Shown one piece after another: positions 19,424 to 29,541 of a stretch of DNA of 52,322 nucleotides. Each line of letters begins with the position of its first letter. Within the stretch, counting starts at the first letter, position 1. This DNA is from Aquabacterium sp. (GTDB taxonomy: Bacteria; Pseudomonadota; Gammaproteobacteria; Burkholderiales; Burkholderiaceae_C): NCBI RefSeq assembly GCF_030652515.1, contig NZ_JAUSAR010000048.1, forward strand, positions 1 to 52,322, written 5' to 3'. The notes below the pieces were generated by a model. That model was not told the origin of the DNA. It saw only the letters and a program-made list of their open reading frames with translations, and did no database searches. The translations under genes and the position numbers were made by a program.

Positions 19424-19944
19424 GTGGGAGTGCCTCTTTGGTGATTCTTCAAAACAGCATCGGCAGGTTTGACCTGACGGGCCCAGACGTGCCCACTTCT
19501 CACGTCGAACATGATTTTGCGGTGACCCACCCCGAACAGGCTTTCAGAACATACCCGAATGCCCTGGGCTTCCAGCAGGCTGCGTGCCGCCTCGCCATTC
19601 CTGCGGCCAACCTGCCCGGCGTTGGCCATGCCGCTGTGTTGCGGGAACATGTCGCCACCGCCAAAGATCTTGGCCTGGCAGTCAGTGGGATCAACGCCTT
19701 GTCGCGTCAGATCCATCAGCATCAGGCTGAGCGCCTCTTTGCCATAGCGTGCATCCAGCGGGCCGATGACCTTGGATGATCGTTCGGACAACAGGAAATG
19801 AGACATGGCGCCAACGCGCCTTTCAGGGTGCCACAAGGTGATGGACACGCACGATCCCAGCAAGGTTCGGATCCGGTGCCGTGCGTCGCCCACAAAATAC
19901 TCGCCGGGGTTCAGGAAGACAATGATGTCATCGGCCGGGTTCAC
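19420..19944 (-). CDS. cheD: CheD, receptor glutamine deamidase
   Basis: The 174-residue protein starts at GTG 19944, overlapping the cheR stop codon by 4 bp. The catalytic residues are C32 (LLGSCV), H49 (AMSHFLL) and T27, exactly five positions after C27, H44 and T21 of Thermotoga CheD. The glycine-rich KIFGGGDMF segment is also conserved. CheD deamidates selected receptor glutamines to glutamate and, in species with CheC, cooperates with that phosphatase. No cheC is present here. Tight coupling with cheR and cheB fits a receptor-modification module. Confidence 0.95.
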   Translation of the reverse strand: MNPADDIIVFLNPGEYFVGDARHRIRTLLGSCVSITLWHPERRVGAMSHFLLSERSSKVIGPLDARYGKEALSLMLMDLTRQGVDPTDCQAKIFGGGDMFPQHSGMANAGQVGRRNGEAARSLLEAQGIRVCSESLFGVGHRKIMFDVRSGHVWARQVKPADAVLKNHQRGTPT

Positions 19945-20738
19945 GGCTTGCGGTAGATCGAGGGTGCCAGTGGCACCAAGGCATCGCAGATGTCGTTGAG
20001 GCTTTCCGAGTGGCCGATGCAGAAATGGCCGCCGGGCTTGAGCATCGAGATCACGCGGGCCACGACCTGACGCTTGGTGTCACCATTGAAGTAGATCATC
20101 ACGTTGCGCAGAAAGATCACGTCGAACATGCCCAGCTGTGGCAACGCCTCATTGAGGTTGGCCTGAATGAAGCGAACCCGTTGGCGCAGGGTGCGCTCGA
20201 CCAGCATGGTGCCGTCCTGCTCGTCCATGCCTTTCAGGCAGAAGCGCTTGAGGTAGGGCTGGGGAATGTTGCGGGCACGCTCCATTGGAAAATGGCCAGC
20301 GCGGGCGCGTTGCAACACCCGTGTGCTGATGTCGGAGCCCAGGATCTCCCAAGGACTGTCGCCCATGGCATCGGCCAGGACCATGGCCATGCTGTAAGCC
20401 TCTTCACCGGTGGAGCTGGCGGCACTCCAGACCCGAAAGGGCTGGCTTGATTTGTGCGCTTGTGCCAATTTTTTCAACAGCTCAAAGTGCTTGGGCTCTC
20501 TGAAAAAGTAGGTTTCATTGGTGGTGAGCAGATCGATCGCGGTTTGCACTTCATCCCCCGCCTGTCCGCTGGACAGCAGGTTGAAGTACTCCGTGAAGGA
20601 TTTGAGCTGACGCGCTTGCAAGCGCTTGGACAGGCGGCCCGAGACGAGCGCCTTCTTGGACGAGGCCATGCTGATGCCGGCTGCCTCAAAGATGAAGCGC
20701 TGGAAGCGGTTGAATTCCTGATCTGTGATGGCGTTCAT
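19941..20738 (-). CDS. cheR: CheR, receptor glutamate methyltransferase
   Basis: ATG 20738 (MNAITDQEF) gives 265 residues; an in-frame TTG at 20750 would add four. The N-terminal helical domain ends in TTNETYFFRE, the CheR hallmark. The Rossmann-like methyltransferase domain follows, with RVWSAASSTGEEAYS binding S-adenosylmethionine, then FLRNVMIYF. It adds methyl groups to receptor glutamates, opposing CheB. A beta subdomain capable of docking C-terminal pentapeptides of receptors could be present, which matters because three receptors here end in xFxxF. The gene lies 18 bp after the poly-HAMP receptor gene. Confidence 0.96.
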   Translation of the reverse strand: MNAITDQEFNRFQRFIFEAAGISMASSKKALVSGRLSKRLQARQLKSFTEYFNLLSSGQAGDEVQTAIDLLTTNETYFFREPKHFELLKKLAQAHKSSQPFRVWSAASSTGEEAYSMAMVLADAMGDSPWEILGSDISTRVLQRARAGHFPMERARNIPQPYLKRFCLKGMDEQDGTMLVERTLRQRVRFIQANLNEALPQLGMFDVIFLRNVMIYFNGDTKRQVVARVISMLKPGGHFCIGHSESLNDICDALVPLAPSIYRKP

Positions 20739-20756
20739 CGAGCTGCTCAATGGCGT

Positions 20757-22931
20757 TTAGAACCGTGCGAAGTGGGCTTCATCGGGCGCGTCTACGCCCT
20801 CGAAGGCCATGGCTCTTGCAGGCGCGGTCTTCACGAAACTCGGTTTGGTCCCGTGAGGAGGTGCCGCTTTGGCGCTGACTTTGCGTGAAGCCACTGCGCC
20901 TGACTGACCTCCTGAGTAACGGCTGCCACCATCAGACAGCTTGAAGAACGCCATGGTCTCTTGCAGTTGCTCAGCCTGGCTGGTCATCTGTTCTGCGGTG
21001 GCCGCCAATTCTTCCGAACTGGACGCATTTTGCTGGGTGGTCTGGCTCAACTGACCGACGGCCGAGTTGATCTGGCCCACCCCGGATGATTGCTCTTCCG
21101 AAGCCGCAGTGATCTCCTGCACCAGGTCAGATGTCCTGCGGATGTTGGGCACCATCTCGTCCAGCAGTTTGCCGGCGGTTTCGGCCAGTTCCACGCTGGA
21201 GCTGGCGACCGTTCCGATCTCTTGCGCAGCGACCTGGCTGCGTTCAGCCAACTTGCGCACTTCGGCGGCCACCACGGCAAAGCCCTTGCCGTGCTCGCCA
21301 GCGCGGGCAGCTTCAATGGCGGCGTTCAAAGCCAGCAGATTGGTCTGGTAGGCGATGTCGTCGATGATCCCGATCTTTTGCGCGATCTGCTTCATGGCGG
21401 ACACGGTGGCTTTGACCGCTTCTCCGCCGCTGGCCGCCTCTTTGGCAGCCTTTGTGGCGATGCCATCGGTGATCTTCGCGTTCTCTGTGTTCTGCGAGAT
21501 CGAGGCGGTCATCTCTTCAATGGCCGCACTGGTCTCTTCAGCGCCAGCCGCTTGTTCGCTGGACGCTTGCGAGAGCGATTGCGCTGTGGCGGAAACTTGG
21601 GCGGCCGCACCGCGCAATGCGTCTGAGGCCGAGACCACTTCAGCCAGGGTGGTGCTCAGCTTGCCCACGGTGTTGTTCACAGCGATTTTCAACTCTGCGA
21701 AAGAGCCCTGGTAGTTGCCCTGGATCGTTTGCGTCATGTCGCCGCCTTCGATGAGCGACATCACTTCCTGCACTTCTTTCAAGGGGGTGACGATGGCATC
21801 CAGCGTGCTGTTCACGCCGCCGACAATTCGGCGGAAATCACCTGCATGGCGGTTGGCATCAGCCCGCACGTCCAGCCGCCCCTCGACCGCCGCTTCACAC
21901 AGCATGTTGGCATCTTCGATCAACGCCTTCAGGTTGCCACGGACAGTTTCAATGGTGTCGTTGATGAAGGCCTTCTTGCCGGGAAGCTTCTCCATCGGAG
22001 CGTCGAAATTGCCCCGGCCAAATTGCTGAATGACGCCCATGGCCATCTTCTTCACACCGATGTGCGATCCCACCATGTCGTTCACACCCTGTGCCATGGT
22101 GCGGAAGTCACCTTCAAACCTCTTGACGTCGATCATCACGTCGATGTCGCCCTTGTCGTGCTCTGCCGACATGAAATTCATCTCTGCGATCACGCCCTTG
22201 AGGTTGTCTCGAACCTTTTCGATGGTGTCGTTGATGAAGGCCTTCTTGCCGGGCAGCTTTTCCATCGGCGCGTCGAAGTTGCCGCGGCCAAACTCTTGAA
22301 TCACGCCCATGGCAAGCTTCTTGACCGCGATGTGCGAGCCCACCATGCTGTTGATACTTTGGGCCATGGTGCGGAATTGGCCTTCAAATTTCTGGGCATC
22401 AATCACCACATCAATGTCGCCCTTTTCGTGCTCCGTCGACATCCTGTGCATCTCGGCGATCAGACCCTTGAGGTTGGCGCGAACCATTTCGATGGTGTCG
22501 TTGATGAAGGCCTTCTTGCCGGGCAGTTTTTCAAGGGGGGCATCGAAGTTGCCGCGGCCAAACTCTTGAATCACGCCCATGGCGAGCTTCTTGACACCGA
22601 TGTGCGAGCCCACCATGGTGTTGACGCTTTGCGCCATCGCCTGGAAATCGCCCTTGAACTTGTGCGTGTCGATCATCACGTCGATGTCGCCCTTGTCGTG
22701 CTCCGTGCTCATGTGGTTCATGTCAGAGGTCAGTGCTTGCTGCACATCCAGGAACCGATTGAAAGCTTCGGCTGCGCGGGCCAAGGCAGGGGGCAATTTC
22801 GCTGCATTGGCGCGTGCCGAGAAATCGCCCCGGGCAGCTGCCGTGATGGCAGCCGTCAGTTGTTCATCAATCAAGCTGTCAAACACCTCGTCATCGTGTT
22901 TGGCTTGCTTTGCAGTTTTGATCTGGAACAT
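20757..22931 (-). CDS. Soluble poly-HAMP methyl-accepting chemotaxis protein
   Basis: The 724-residue receptor has no transmembrane segment or signal peptide, so it should be cytoplasmic. Residues 71-340 are three consecutive 90-residue modules of very high identity (each with GDIDV, DFRTMAQ-like, [15 protein letters not shown] and [10 protein letters not shown]). Another pair of HAMP-like units follows (about 341-430), then a long MCP signalling hairpin with the tip [23 protein letters not shown] repeats are typical of poly-HAMP arrays, which can sense or relay signals without a separate sensor domain. It ends HFARF, resembling the NWETF tether for CheR/CheB. The signal sensed is unknown. 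Confidence 0.9.
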   Translation of the reverse strand: MFQIKTAKQAKHDDEVFDSLIDEQLTAAITAAARGDFSARANAAKLPPALARAAEAFNRFLDVQQALTSDMNHMSTEHDKGDIDVMIDTHKFKGDFQAMAQSVNTMVGSHIGVKKLAMGVIQEFGRGNFDAPLEKLPGKKAFINDTIEMVRANLKGLIAEMHRMSTEHEKGDIDVVIDAQKFEGQFRTMAQSINSMVGSHIAVKKLAMGVIQEFGRGNFDAPMEKLPGKKAFINDTIEKVRDNLKGVIAEMNFMSAEHDKGDIDVMIDVKRFEGDFRTMAQGVNDMVGSHIGVKKMAMGVIQQFGRGNFDAPMEKLPGKKAFINDTIETVRGNLKALIEDANMLCEAAVEGRLDVRADANRHAGDFRRIVGGVNSTLDAIVTPLKEVQEVMSLIEGGDMTQTIQGNYQGSFAELKIAVNNTVGKLSTTLAEVVSASDALRGAAAQVSATAQSLSQASSEQAAGAEETSAAIEEMTASISQNTENAKITDGIATKAAKEAASGGEAVKATVSAMKQIAQKIGIIDDIAYQTNLLALNAAIEAARAGEHGKGFAVVAAEVRKLAERSQVAAQEIGTVASSSVELAETAGKLLDEMVPNIRRTSDLVQEITAASEEQSSGVGQINSAVGQLSQTTQQNASSSEELAATAEQMTSQAEQLQETMAFFKLSDGGSRYSGGQSGAVASRKVSAKAAPPHGTKPSFVKTAPARAMAFEGVDAPDEAHFARF
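21912..22721 (-). repeat. Three tandem 270-bp coding repeats (90 codons each)
   Basis: Within the poly-HAMP receptor gene, copies lie at 22452-22721, 22182-22451 and 21912-22181. The shared string TTGATGAAGGCCTTCTTGCC recurs at plus-strand positions 21961, 22231 and 22501, exactly 270 bp apart. The period is a whole number of codons, so gain or loss of a unit would keep the frame. Confidence 0.95.
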
Positions 22932-23013
22932 GGGGTACTTTCGTGAGCGAGTTAGACGGTGCAGCAGTTCTTTGATGGCAAGTCAGGCAGTGTTGACGTT
23001 GGCGCACTTTGCC

Positions 23014-23037
23014 ATCGGCATATCGGTATATCGGAAT
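23014..23037. repeat. Three 8-bp direct repeats upstream of the poly-HAMP receptor gene
   Basis: ATCGGCAT, ATCGGTAT and ATCGGAAT follow each other without a gap in the 151-bp space between two receptor genes, 83-106 bp before the start at 22931. They could be a binding site for a regulator or a chance microrepeat. No convincing promoter is seen around them. Confidence 0.5.
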
Positions 23038-23082
23038 GCGGAGAATGGAACTGAGGGCTGGGCATGAGATTTTTTGGAAAAT

Positions 23083-25029
23083 TCAGAATCGGGCGAATTG
23101 AGCTTCGTCCAGTGATTCTTCGTTGGAAAAAGCAGCGCTGCTGGACGCGCGATTCAGGCCACTTGCTTTTTTGGGTGTGCCCCGGACTTTCGCCACGGGC
23201 CTGGCTGGGCTGGAGAATTTCCCCGGGTTGGCTGATGGCATGGAGGCCAGCTTGAAGAAAGACATGGTTTGCTGCAGTTGCTCGGCCTGGCTGCTCATCT
23301 CTTCGGCCGTGGCGGCCAACTCTTCCGAGCTGGAGGCGTTCTGCTGCGTGGTCTGACTCAACTGGCCAACGGCCGAGTTGATCTGGCTGACGCCGGAAGA
23401 TTGCTCCTCCGAGGCGGCGGTGATCTCTTGCACCAGGTCCGAGGTCTTGCGGATGTTGGGCACCATCTCGTCCAGCAGCTTGCCTGCTTTCTCGGCCAAC
23501 TCCACGCTGGAACTGGCCACGGTGCCGATCTCCTGCGCGGCGACCTGACTGCGTTCGGCCAGCTTGCGCACCTCGGCGGCCACCACGGCGAAGCCCTTGC
23601 CATGCTCGCCAGCACGCGCGGCCTCGATGGCGGCGTTCAGGGCCAGCAGGTTGGTCTGGTAGGCGATGTCGTCGATGATGCCGATTTTCTGGGCAATCTG
23701 CTTCATGGCCGCCACGGTGGCCTTGACCGCTTCGCCGCCTTCGGTGGCTTCGCCAGCGGCCTTGGTGGCCATGCCATCGGTGACCTTGGCGTTCTCGGTG
23801 TTCTGCGAAATGGACGCGGTCATCTCTTCGATGGATGCGCTGGTTTCTTCCACGCCAGCGGCTTGCTCGCTGGCCGATTGCGACAGTGACTGGGCGGTGG
23901 AGCTGAGCTCTTCCGAAGCACCAGCCAGGGCCTCGGCGCCAGCGTTGACCTCGGTCACCACCTGTGAAAGCTTGTTGACTGTGTTGTTCACGTACTCCTT
24001 CATCTCACCGAAGGCGCCTTCATAGGGCTTGTCGATGGACTGGGTCAGGTCGCCTTGCGACATGGCGCTCATCACGCGCACCACATCGTTGATGCTGGTG
24101 CCCGTGGTGGTCACCAACTGGTTCAGGCCTTCGCCCATTTCCTTCTGAAAGCCTTGCAGTCCATCCAGATCAATGCGCGCGTCAAAGTTGCCATGGTTGG
24201 CGGCTTCGACCACACTGCGCTGGCCATCAATCACTTGCTTGAGGCGGCTGACCATCTGCTTGACGGCGAACAGCATGCTGCTGTCGTCGTTCTTGGCAAT
24301 GATCACTTCGGCCGACAGGTCGCCATTGGCCACCTTGGTCAGCAAGGCTGCGGCATAGTCTGGTTCGCCACCCAACTGGCGGCTGATGATGCGTGTGACG
24401 AGCAGACCCAATGCAATGGCCAGAACAACCGACACACCAACCACGGAGAGGGTCACCATCTTCGCGTAGGCTACTTGGGTGGTGGCCTGTTCATTGGTGG
24501 CCTTGGCCTGGGCGCTGAGCTCCTCGATGATGGCCTTCATCGTGTCTTCCATCGCGCGGGTGATCTTGCGGGTCTCACCGTTGCTCTGGTCGGTGGCCTC
24601 GGCGAACTTTCCGACCAGGGCTAGTTGAGCGACCTTTTCGCTCTCAGCCAGGTAGACAGGCAACTGGGCATCCAGTTCCTTGAGCAGGGCTTGTTCTTTG
24701 GTGCTGAGTACGGTGCTTCTGTAGGCCAGGATCGACTTGTTGAAGCCGTCGATGTAGGTCTTGGCACGCGTCATGGCCGCTTTGGCATCGTCCGGGTTCT
24801 TGATCGCCGTCAGGCGAACATAGCTTCGCGCATGCGAAGACAGCTTGAGGGCCGCATCAGAAATCTGCTCCAGGCACACCACATTGTTGTCATAGGTCGA
24901 GCTGAGCATGCCACCCAGCTCGGAGATTCGCGTCAGGCCATACACGCCGACAGCAGCCGTCAGGACGGAGCAGGTGAGGAAGGTCGTCAGCAGCTTGTGA
25001 GCCAGCTTCATGCGCAAGAACCAGTTCAT
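23083..25029 (-). CDS. Transmembrane methyl-accepting chemotaxis protein with two HAMP-like units
   Basis: The 648-residue receptor has TM1 at about 11-32, a periplasmic sensor of about 155 residues (four-helix-bundle type by its helical pattern), TM2 at 191-215, HAMP-type segments around 216-385 (GDLSAEV, GNFDARI and GDLTQSI) and an MCP hairpin with tip [15 protein letters not shown]. Its signalling half is nearly identical to those of the two neighbouring receptors, pointing to duplication or gene conversion. It ends QFARF, a candidate CheR/CheB tether. It presumably senses an external small molecule through the periplasmic domain; the ligand cannot be named. Confidence 0.93.
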   Translation of the reverse strand: MNWFLRMKLAHKLLTTFLTCSVLTAAVGVYGLTRISELGGMLSSTYDNNVVCLEQISDAALKLSSHARSYVRLTAIKNPDDAKAAMTRAKTYIDGFNKSILAYRSTVLSTKEQALLKELDAQLPVYLAESEKVAQLALVGKFAEATDQSNGETRKITRAMEDTMKAIIEELSAQAKATNEQATTQVAYAKMVTLSVVGVSVVLAIALGLLVTRIISRQLGGEPDYAAALLTKVANGDLSAEVIIAKNDDSSMLFAVKQMVSRLKQVIDGQRSVVEAANHGNFDARIDLDGLQGFQKEMGEGLNQLVTTTGTSINDVVRVMSAMSQGDLTQSIDKPYEGAFGEMKEYVNNTVNKLSQVVTEVNAGAEALAGASEELSSTAQSLSQSASEQAAGVEETSASIEEMTASISQNTENAKVTDGMATKAAGEATEGGEAVKATVAAMKQIAQKIGIIDDIAYQTNLLALNAAIEAARAGEHGKGFAVVAAEVRKLAERSQVAAQEIGTVASSSVELAEKAGKLLDEMVPNIRKTSDLVQEITAASEEQSSGVSQINSAVGQLSQTTQQNASSSEELAATAEEMSSQAEQLQQTMSFFKLASMPSANPGKFSSPARPVAKVRGTPKKASGLNRASSSAAFSNEESLDEAQFARF

Positions 25030-25060
25030 GGTCGTGTTCCTTCGGGGTGTTCGTTGACGC

Positions 25061-25615
25061 TCAGTTCAACGCCAAAGCGCCGGTTTGCGCGGGTGCTTGA
25101 GCAAGCTGGGAGATCTCATCCATGGACAAGACGTGGTCTGCGTTGAGCAGGATCACGAACTTGCCTTTGACTTTGCCCATCCCATGGATGAAGTCGGTGC
25201 GGATGCGGGCGCCGAAAGCCGGGGCCGGTTCGATGTCCGAGGCCGCGATGTCCAGCACCTCGTTGACGGCATCGACGATCACGCCGATGACCTGGCTTTC
25301 CTGGTCAGCGGTTTGCACCTCGACGATCACGATGCACGTGCGCTTGGTCACATCTGACGATGGTCGACCGAAGCGTGCCAGCAGGTCCATGACAGGCACC
25401 ACAGCGCCCCGAAGGTTGATCACGCCGCGAACGCAGTCGGGCATCATCGGCACCACCGTCAGGCTGTGGTACTCGATGATCTCCTTGACCGCCAGGATGC
25501 CCAGCGCAAAGACTTCGCCGGCCAGCATGAAAGTCAGGTACTGGGTGGGGTCTTGCGAGCCCAGGGCGGCGTGTGAGGCCGCTTGCGATGGGTTGGTTGT
25601 GGTCAGAGCTGTCAT
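25061..25615 (-). CDS. cheW: CheW receptor-kinase coupling protein
   Basis: The start is taken as ATG 25615 ([10 protein letters not shown]), with AAAGG about 8 nt upstream on the minus strand. An in-frame start near 25663 would overlap the preceding receptor gene. The 184-residue protein shows the two SH3-like subdomains and conserved CheW features: [32 protein letters not shown] with the receptor-contacting arginine, and [11 protein letters not shown]. It links the receptors to CheA in the signalling array. It lies between two receptor genes, 10 bp downstream of one and 31 bp upstream of the other. Confidence 0.96.
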   Translation of the reverse strand: MTALTTTNPSQAASHAALGSQDPTQYLTFMLAGEVFALGILAVKEIIEYHSLTVVPMMPDCVRGVINLRGAVVPVMDLLARFGRPSSDVTKRTCIVIVEVQTADQESQVIGVIVDAVNEVLDIAASDIEPAPAFGARIRTDFIHGMGKVKGKFVILLNADHVLSMDEISQLAQAPAQTGALALN

Positions 25616-25625
25616 GACAGGCCTT

Positions 25626-27287
25626 TCAGAACGGTGAAAATTGGGACTCATCGGCTTCGGCATGTGCGAAAGCCGGTTGACTGGTCTTGCGAGGGCTGCC
25701 TGTCACCTTGGTGGCTGCAGCGCGGGGCTTGGGAGCCTGGCGTGACGCGGCAGGCATGCTGCGCATCGGCGTGCCATTGCCAGCCAGCTTGAAGAAGGAC
25801 ATGGCTTGCTGCAACTGCTCGGCCTGGCTGCTCATCTCTTCAGCTGTGGCGGCGAGTTCTTCCGAGCTGGAAGCGTTCTGCTGCGTGGTCTCGCTGAGCT
25901 GGCTCACGGCCGAGTTGATCTGTCCAACGCCAGACGATTGTTCTTCGGAAGCCGCGGTGATCTCTTGCACCAGGTCCGAGGTCTTCTTGATGTTGGGGAC
26001 CATCTGGTCCAGCAATCGACCGGCGGTTTCGGCCAGTTCAACGCTGGAGCTGGCCACCGAGCCAATCTCTTGTGCGGCGACCTGGCTGCGCTCGGCCAGC
26101 TTGCGAACTTCGGCGGCCACGACGGCAAAGCCCTTGCCATGCTCGCCAGCCCGTGCCGCCTCAATGGCTGCATTCAGGGCCAGCAGGTTGGTCTGGTAGG
26201 CGATGTCATCGATGATGACGATCTTCTGGGCAATCTGTTTCATGGCGGCCACCGTGGCCTTGACCGCTTCACCGCCTTCAGTGGCTTCTGATGCGGCCTT
26301 GGTGGCCATGCCATCGGTGACCTTCGCGTTCTCGGTGTTCTGCGAGATCGAGGCGGTCATTTCTTCGATCGAGGCGCTCGTTTCTTCGACACCTGCAGCC
26401 TGTTCGCTCGATGCCTGCGACAGAGACTGTGCCGTGGCACTGACTTCTTCTGAAGCGCTGGCCAGCGCTTCAGCGCCGCTGTTCACCTCGGCAACCACCT
26501 GCGACAGCTTCTGAACCATGTTCTGCATGGCTTGCAGCAGTTGGGCTGTCTCGTCCTTGCCGGTGGCGTCGATGCGCACCGTCAGGTCGCCTTCCGCCAG
26601 CCGATTGGCGGCATCAACGGCCTTGCTCAGGGGCTTGGTGACGCCACGGCTGATGAAGAAGCCCAAGGCAATGCCGATCAACAGGCCGCCAGCAATGAAG
26701 CCGATCATCAGGGTGCGGCTGCTTTCGTACAGGCGGGTGGTCTCATCGGAGGCATCCTTGGCATTGCCCTCCTTCATCACGGTCAGTTCGGTCAGCATGG
26801 TGTCGAGCTTGTCGGCCTGAGTTCGGGCTGCATCCAGTGCGGCCTGCAAGGCCTCGTCCTGTTCCTGCAGTTTCTTGGCACTGGCCAAGGTCAGTGCCTT
26901 CTGCATGTCACGTTGATAGTCCGTCCAGACGAGGTCGAAAGAGGCCAGCAGGCTTTTGCCCTTCTCGGTGAAGAACAGCGGCTTGGCCTTATCTACAAAG
27001 TCTTTGGCGGACGCGCTGTACTTGGCGATGGAGGCTTGGTGCTTCTCACGCTCTTCCTGAGTGTGGGCCAGCAGGAAGTTGCCACGTGCACGGCCGATGT
27101 AGATCAGGTTGATGTTGGCCTCCTTGATGTAGGACAGCCCCAACAGCTCGCGGGCGTACATGTTGTCGGCCATGGTGTTGATCTTGCTGGTGTTGGATAT
27201 GCCGATCAGGCCCACCACCAGGCTGATGCTGGCCACTAGCAGGAATCCTGCGATCAGGCGGACACCGATTTTGAGATTGCTGAACAT
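25626..27287 (-). CDS. Transmembrane methyl-accepting chemotaxis protein (Tar/Tsr-like)
   Basis: The 553-residue receptor has the classic layout: TM1 at 10-30, a periplasmic domain to about 190 that looks like a four-helix bundle, TM2 at 193-212, HAMP at 213-265 ([19 protein letters not shown]) and an MCP signalling hairpin with tip [15 protein letters not shown]. The long C-terminal tail ends QFSPF, again a candidate adaptation-enzyme tether. It lies 37 bp after cheA and 10 bp before cheW on the minus strand. The periplasmic domain has family-typical R-x-x-x-L spacing, but no ligand can be assigned. Confidence 0.94.
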   Translation of the reverse strand: MFSNLKIGVRLIAGFLLVASISLVVGLIGISNTSKINTMADNMYARELLGLSYIKEANINLIYIGRARGNFLLAHTQEEREKHQASIAKYSASAKDFVDKAKPLFFTEKGKSLLASFDLVWTDYQRDMQKALTLASAKKLQEQDEALQAALDAARTQADKLDTMLTELTVMKEGNAKDASDETTRLYESSRTLMIGFIAGGLLIGIALGFFISRGVTKPLSKAVDAANRLAEGDLTVRIDATGKDETAQLLQAMQNMVQKLSQVVAEVNSGAEALASASEEVSATAQSLSQASSEQAAGVEETSASIEEMTASISQNTENAKVTDGMATKAASEATEGGEAVKATVAAMKQIAQKIVIIDDIAYQTNLLALNAAIEAARAGEHGKGFAVVAAEVRKLAERSQVAAQEIGSVASSSVELAETAGRLLDQMVPNIKKTSDLVQEITAASEEQSSGVGQINSAVSQLSETTQQNASSSEELAATAEEMSSQAEQLQQAMSFFKLAGNGTPMRSMPAASRQAPKPRAAATKVTGSPRKTSQPAFAHAEADESQFSPF

Positions 27288-27324
27288 GAAATACCCTCTG
27301 ATTTATGAATGTGAAATGCCGTCT

Positions 27325-29496
27325 TCAAGCCGAGACGGAGGCTTTGTCACCCATTTGGGCGCCATTGGTTCTTTGCATCAACGCTGGCACATCCAGGATC
27401 AGGGCCACGTCGCCACTGCCCAGGATGCTGGAGCCACTGATGCCTTGCACTTGCGCGAACATCTTGGACAGGGGCTTGATCACGGTCTGCGCCTCGCCCA
27501 GCAAGGTGTCCACCACCAGGCCAAACTTCTGGCCTGCGTGTTTCACGACCACGATGTTTTCTCGTGAGCCCTTTTGTCCGTCCACATCAAACAGCTCGCG
27601 CAGGCGGATGAATGGCAAGACCTGGCCGCGCAGATTGGTGTAGTCGTGGCCTTCCTCGGCCGAGAACGCCACGCATTCTTCGATCATGTCCAGAGGCACC
27701 ACAAAGACCGACTGCCCCACGCCCACCTGGAAGCCATTGATGATGGCCAGGGTCAAGGGCAGGCGCACGCTGACGGTGGTGCCCACGCCTTCGGCGCTGT
27801 TGATGGCAACGCTGCCGCGCAAGGCGGTGATGTTGCGCTTGACCACGTCCATGCCCACACCCCGGCCCGACAGGTTGGTGACCTGTTCTGCCGTGGAAAA
27901 GCCGGGCTCGAAGATCAAGCCATAGATCTCGCTGTCGCTCAGGGATTTGCCCGATTCGATCAAGCCACGCTCCAGGGCCTTGGCCAGGATGCGTTCGCGG
28001 TTCAAGCCACCGCCGTCATCACCCACTTCGATGACGATGCTGCCGGAGTCGTGATAGGCATTGAGCTTGACCGTGCCTTTGGCGGGCTTGCCCCTGGCGA
28101 TGCGCACATCGGCCGCTTCAATGCCATGGTCGATGGCGTTGCGAACCAGATGCATCAGTGGGTCGGCGATCTTCTCGACGACGGTTTTGTCCAGTTCGGT
28201 GTCTTCACCGTTCACGATCAAACCGATGTCCTTGCCGATCTCGCGCGAGACGTCGTGCACCACGCGCTGGAAGCGGCTGAAGGTGCCGCCCACTTTGACC
28301 ATGCGCAGTTGCAAGGCGCTGTCGCGCACTTCTTCCACCAGGTTGGCCAGCGTTGAGTGACTTTCCTGCAGCTCCAGGATGCGCGTGCTGCGGGCCACCA
28401 GGTTGGCGCCGGCGGCCGCGATGATCAGCTCGCCCACCAGATTGATCAAGTGGTCCAGCTTGTCGGCATCAACGCGGATGGACTGGCTCTCTTGTGCCTT
28501 GCTGTCCTTGCCTTGCTTTTGCTTGGTCAAGGCGGCTTCCACGACGGCGGGTTGAACACGGCCTTGCTCCACCAGGATCTCGCCGATGGGGGAGGCCTGT
28601 TCGGACCTGGCTTGCAGTGCCAGCGCTGATTCCAGCTCGTGCGCAGTGAGCGTGCCGCAGCGCACCAGGATTTCGCCCAGGCGCGCAGGGCCCTCGGGCA
28701 GAGCCTGGATCATCGCGATGTATTCGGAGGCCAGGCTGTTGGGCGGCACGATGTGCAGCAGGCAATCGTCCAGCACGAACTCGAAGGCGCCTTCGATGGC
28801 CCCTTTGGTCGCTTCGCTCTTGAACGAGATTTCAAAGCCCAGGTAGCAAGACTCAGGGTCCATCTCATCAGCCAGCGGCAAGCCATCGTGCAAGGTCACG
28901 ATGCCGACGATCTCCCCCATGGTATTCAGGTAGCGGATGAACGACAGCGGGTCCATGCCGTTGCGAAGTACATCGCGGCCAAACCGCAGCGAAATGTGCC
29001 AGTTGTCGGTGTTGATGCCGTGGTGGCCCATGCGCGCAAAATCAGCGGGGTTGGTTTCAACCACCAAGGTTGCAGAAGGCAGGGCCAGCGAGGGCGAAGC
29101 CTCCAGGTAGACGCTGAGACGGGCTAGCAGCGGCTTGCCTGCTTGTGCCACGCTGGCATCGGGATCGGCGCGGGTGCTTTCGGTGATGTCGATCAACGTG
29201 CCGATGTGGTCGCCGCAAGACAGCAGCAAGGTCACCAGCTCGTCTTCGATGGCCACCTTGCCATCGCGCACGTGGTCCAGCACGCTCTCGACCACGTGCG
29301 TGAATTCCACGATCTGGTCCAGGCCGAACAGGCCTGCCGAGCCCTTGATGGTGTGCGCGGCGCGGAAGATCGCGTTGATGGACTCGGCGCGCTCCTCACC
29401 TTCGGTGTGGGCCAGTCCGAGCAGGGCGGTCTCCATGGCTTCCAGCATCTCGCGGCTTTCCACGATGTAGGTCTGTAGCGCTTGGTCGAGGTTCAT
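27325..29496 (-). CDS. cheA: CheA chemotaxis histidine kinase with internal MshEN-like motif pair
   Basis: The 723-residue kinase has a P1/HPt domain (phosphorylated H48 in AAHTIKGSAG), a P2-like domain at about 164-252 (WHISLRFGRDVLRNGMDPL), a dimerisation helix pair, a catalytic domain (N box HLVRNAIDHGIE with N453 and H457; G boxes GDDGGG and GRGVGMDVV) and a C-terminal CheW-like P5 domain. Between P2 and P3, residues 272-295 and 303-326 form two 24-residue motifs of the type LGxxLVxxGxxxxxxxxxALxxQ. This is the hallmark of the c-di-GMP-binding N-domain of MshE/GspE ATPases. CheA autophosphorylates when receptors are unliganded and passes phosphate to CheY and CheB. Kinase identity is certain; the insert is discussed as a finding. 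Confidence 0.97.
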   Translation of the reverse strand: MNLDQALQTYIVESREMLEAMETALLGLAHTEGEERAESINAIFRAAHTIKGSAGLFGLDQIVEFTHVVESVLDHVRDGKVAIEDELVTLLLSCGDHIGTLIDITESTRADPDASVAQAGKPLLARLSVYLEASPSLALPSATLVVETNPADFARMGHHGINTDNWHISLRFGRDVLRNGMDPLSFIRYLNTMGEIVGIVTLHDGLPLADEMDPESCYLGFEISFKSEATKGAIEGAFEFVLDDCLLHIVPPNSLASEYIAMIQALPEGPARLGEILVRCGTLTAHELESALALQARSEQASPIGEILVEQGRVQPAVVEAALTKQKQGKDSKAQESQSIRVDADKLDHLINLVGELIIAAAGANLVARSTRILELQESHSTLANLVEEVRDSALQLRMVKVGGTFSRFQRVVHDVSREIGKDIGLIVNGEDTELDKTVVEKIADPLMHLVRNAIDHGIEAADVRIARGKPAKGTVKLNAYHDSGSIVIEVGDDGGGLNRERILAKALERGLIESGKSLSDSEIYGLIFEPGFSTAEQVTNLSGRGVGMDVVKRNITALRGSVAINSAEGVGTTVSVRLPLTLAIINGFQVGVGQSVFVVPLDMIEECVAFSAEEGHDYTNLRGQVLPFIRLRELFDVDGQKGSRENIVVVKHAGQKFGLVVDTLLGEAQTVIKPLSKMFAQVQGISGSSILGSGDVALILDVPALMQRTNGAQMGDKASVSA

Positions 29497-29541
29497 AGTC
29501 GGTCTCGGTTCAGTGAACGGTCAATGGCAAGGGGTGTCAGC

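Noticed and set aside
21729..22946. 405-codon plus-strand frame opposite the poly-HAMP receptor
   Set aside because: It repeats with the same 270-bp period as the receptor and has His/Asp-rich nonsense sequence; it is a shadow of the repeat modules.
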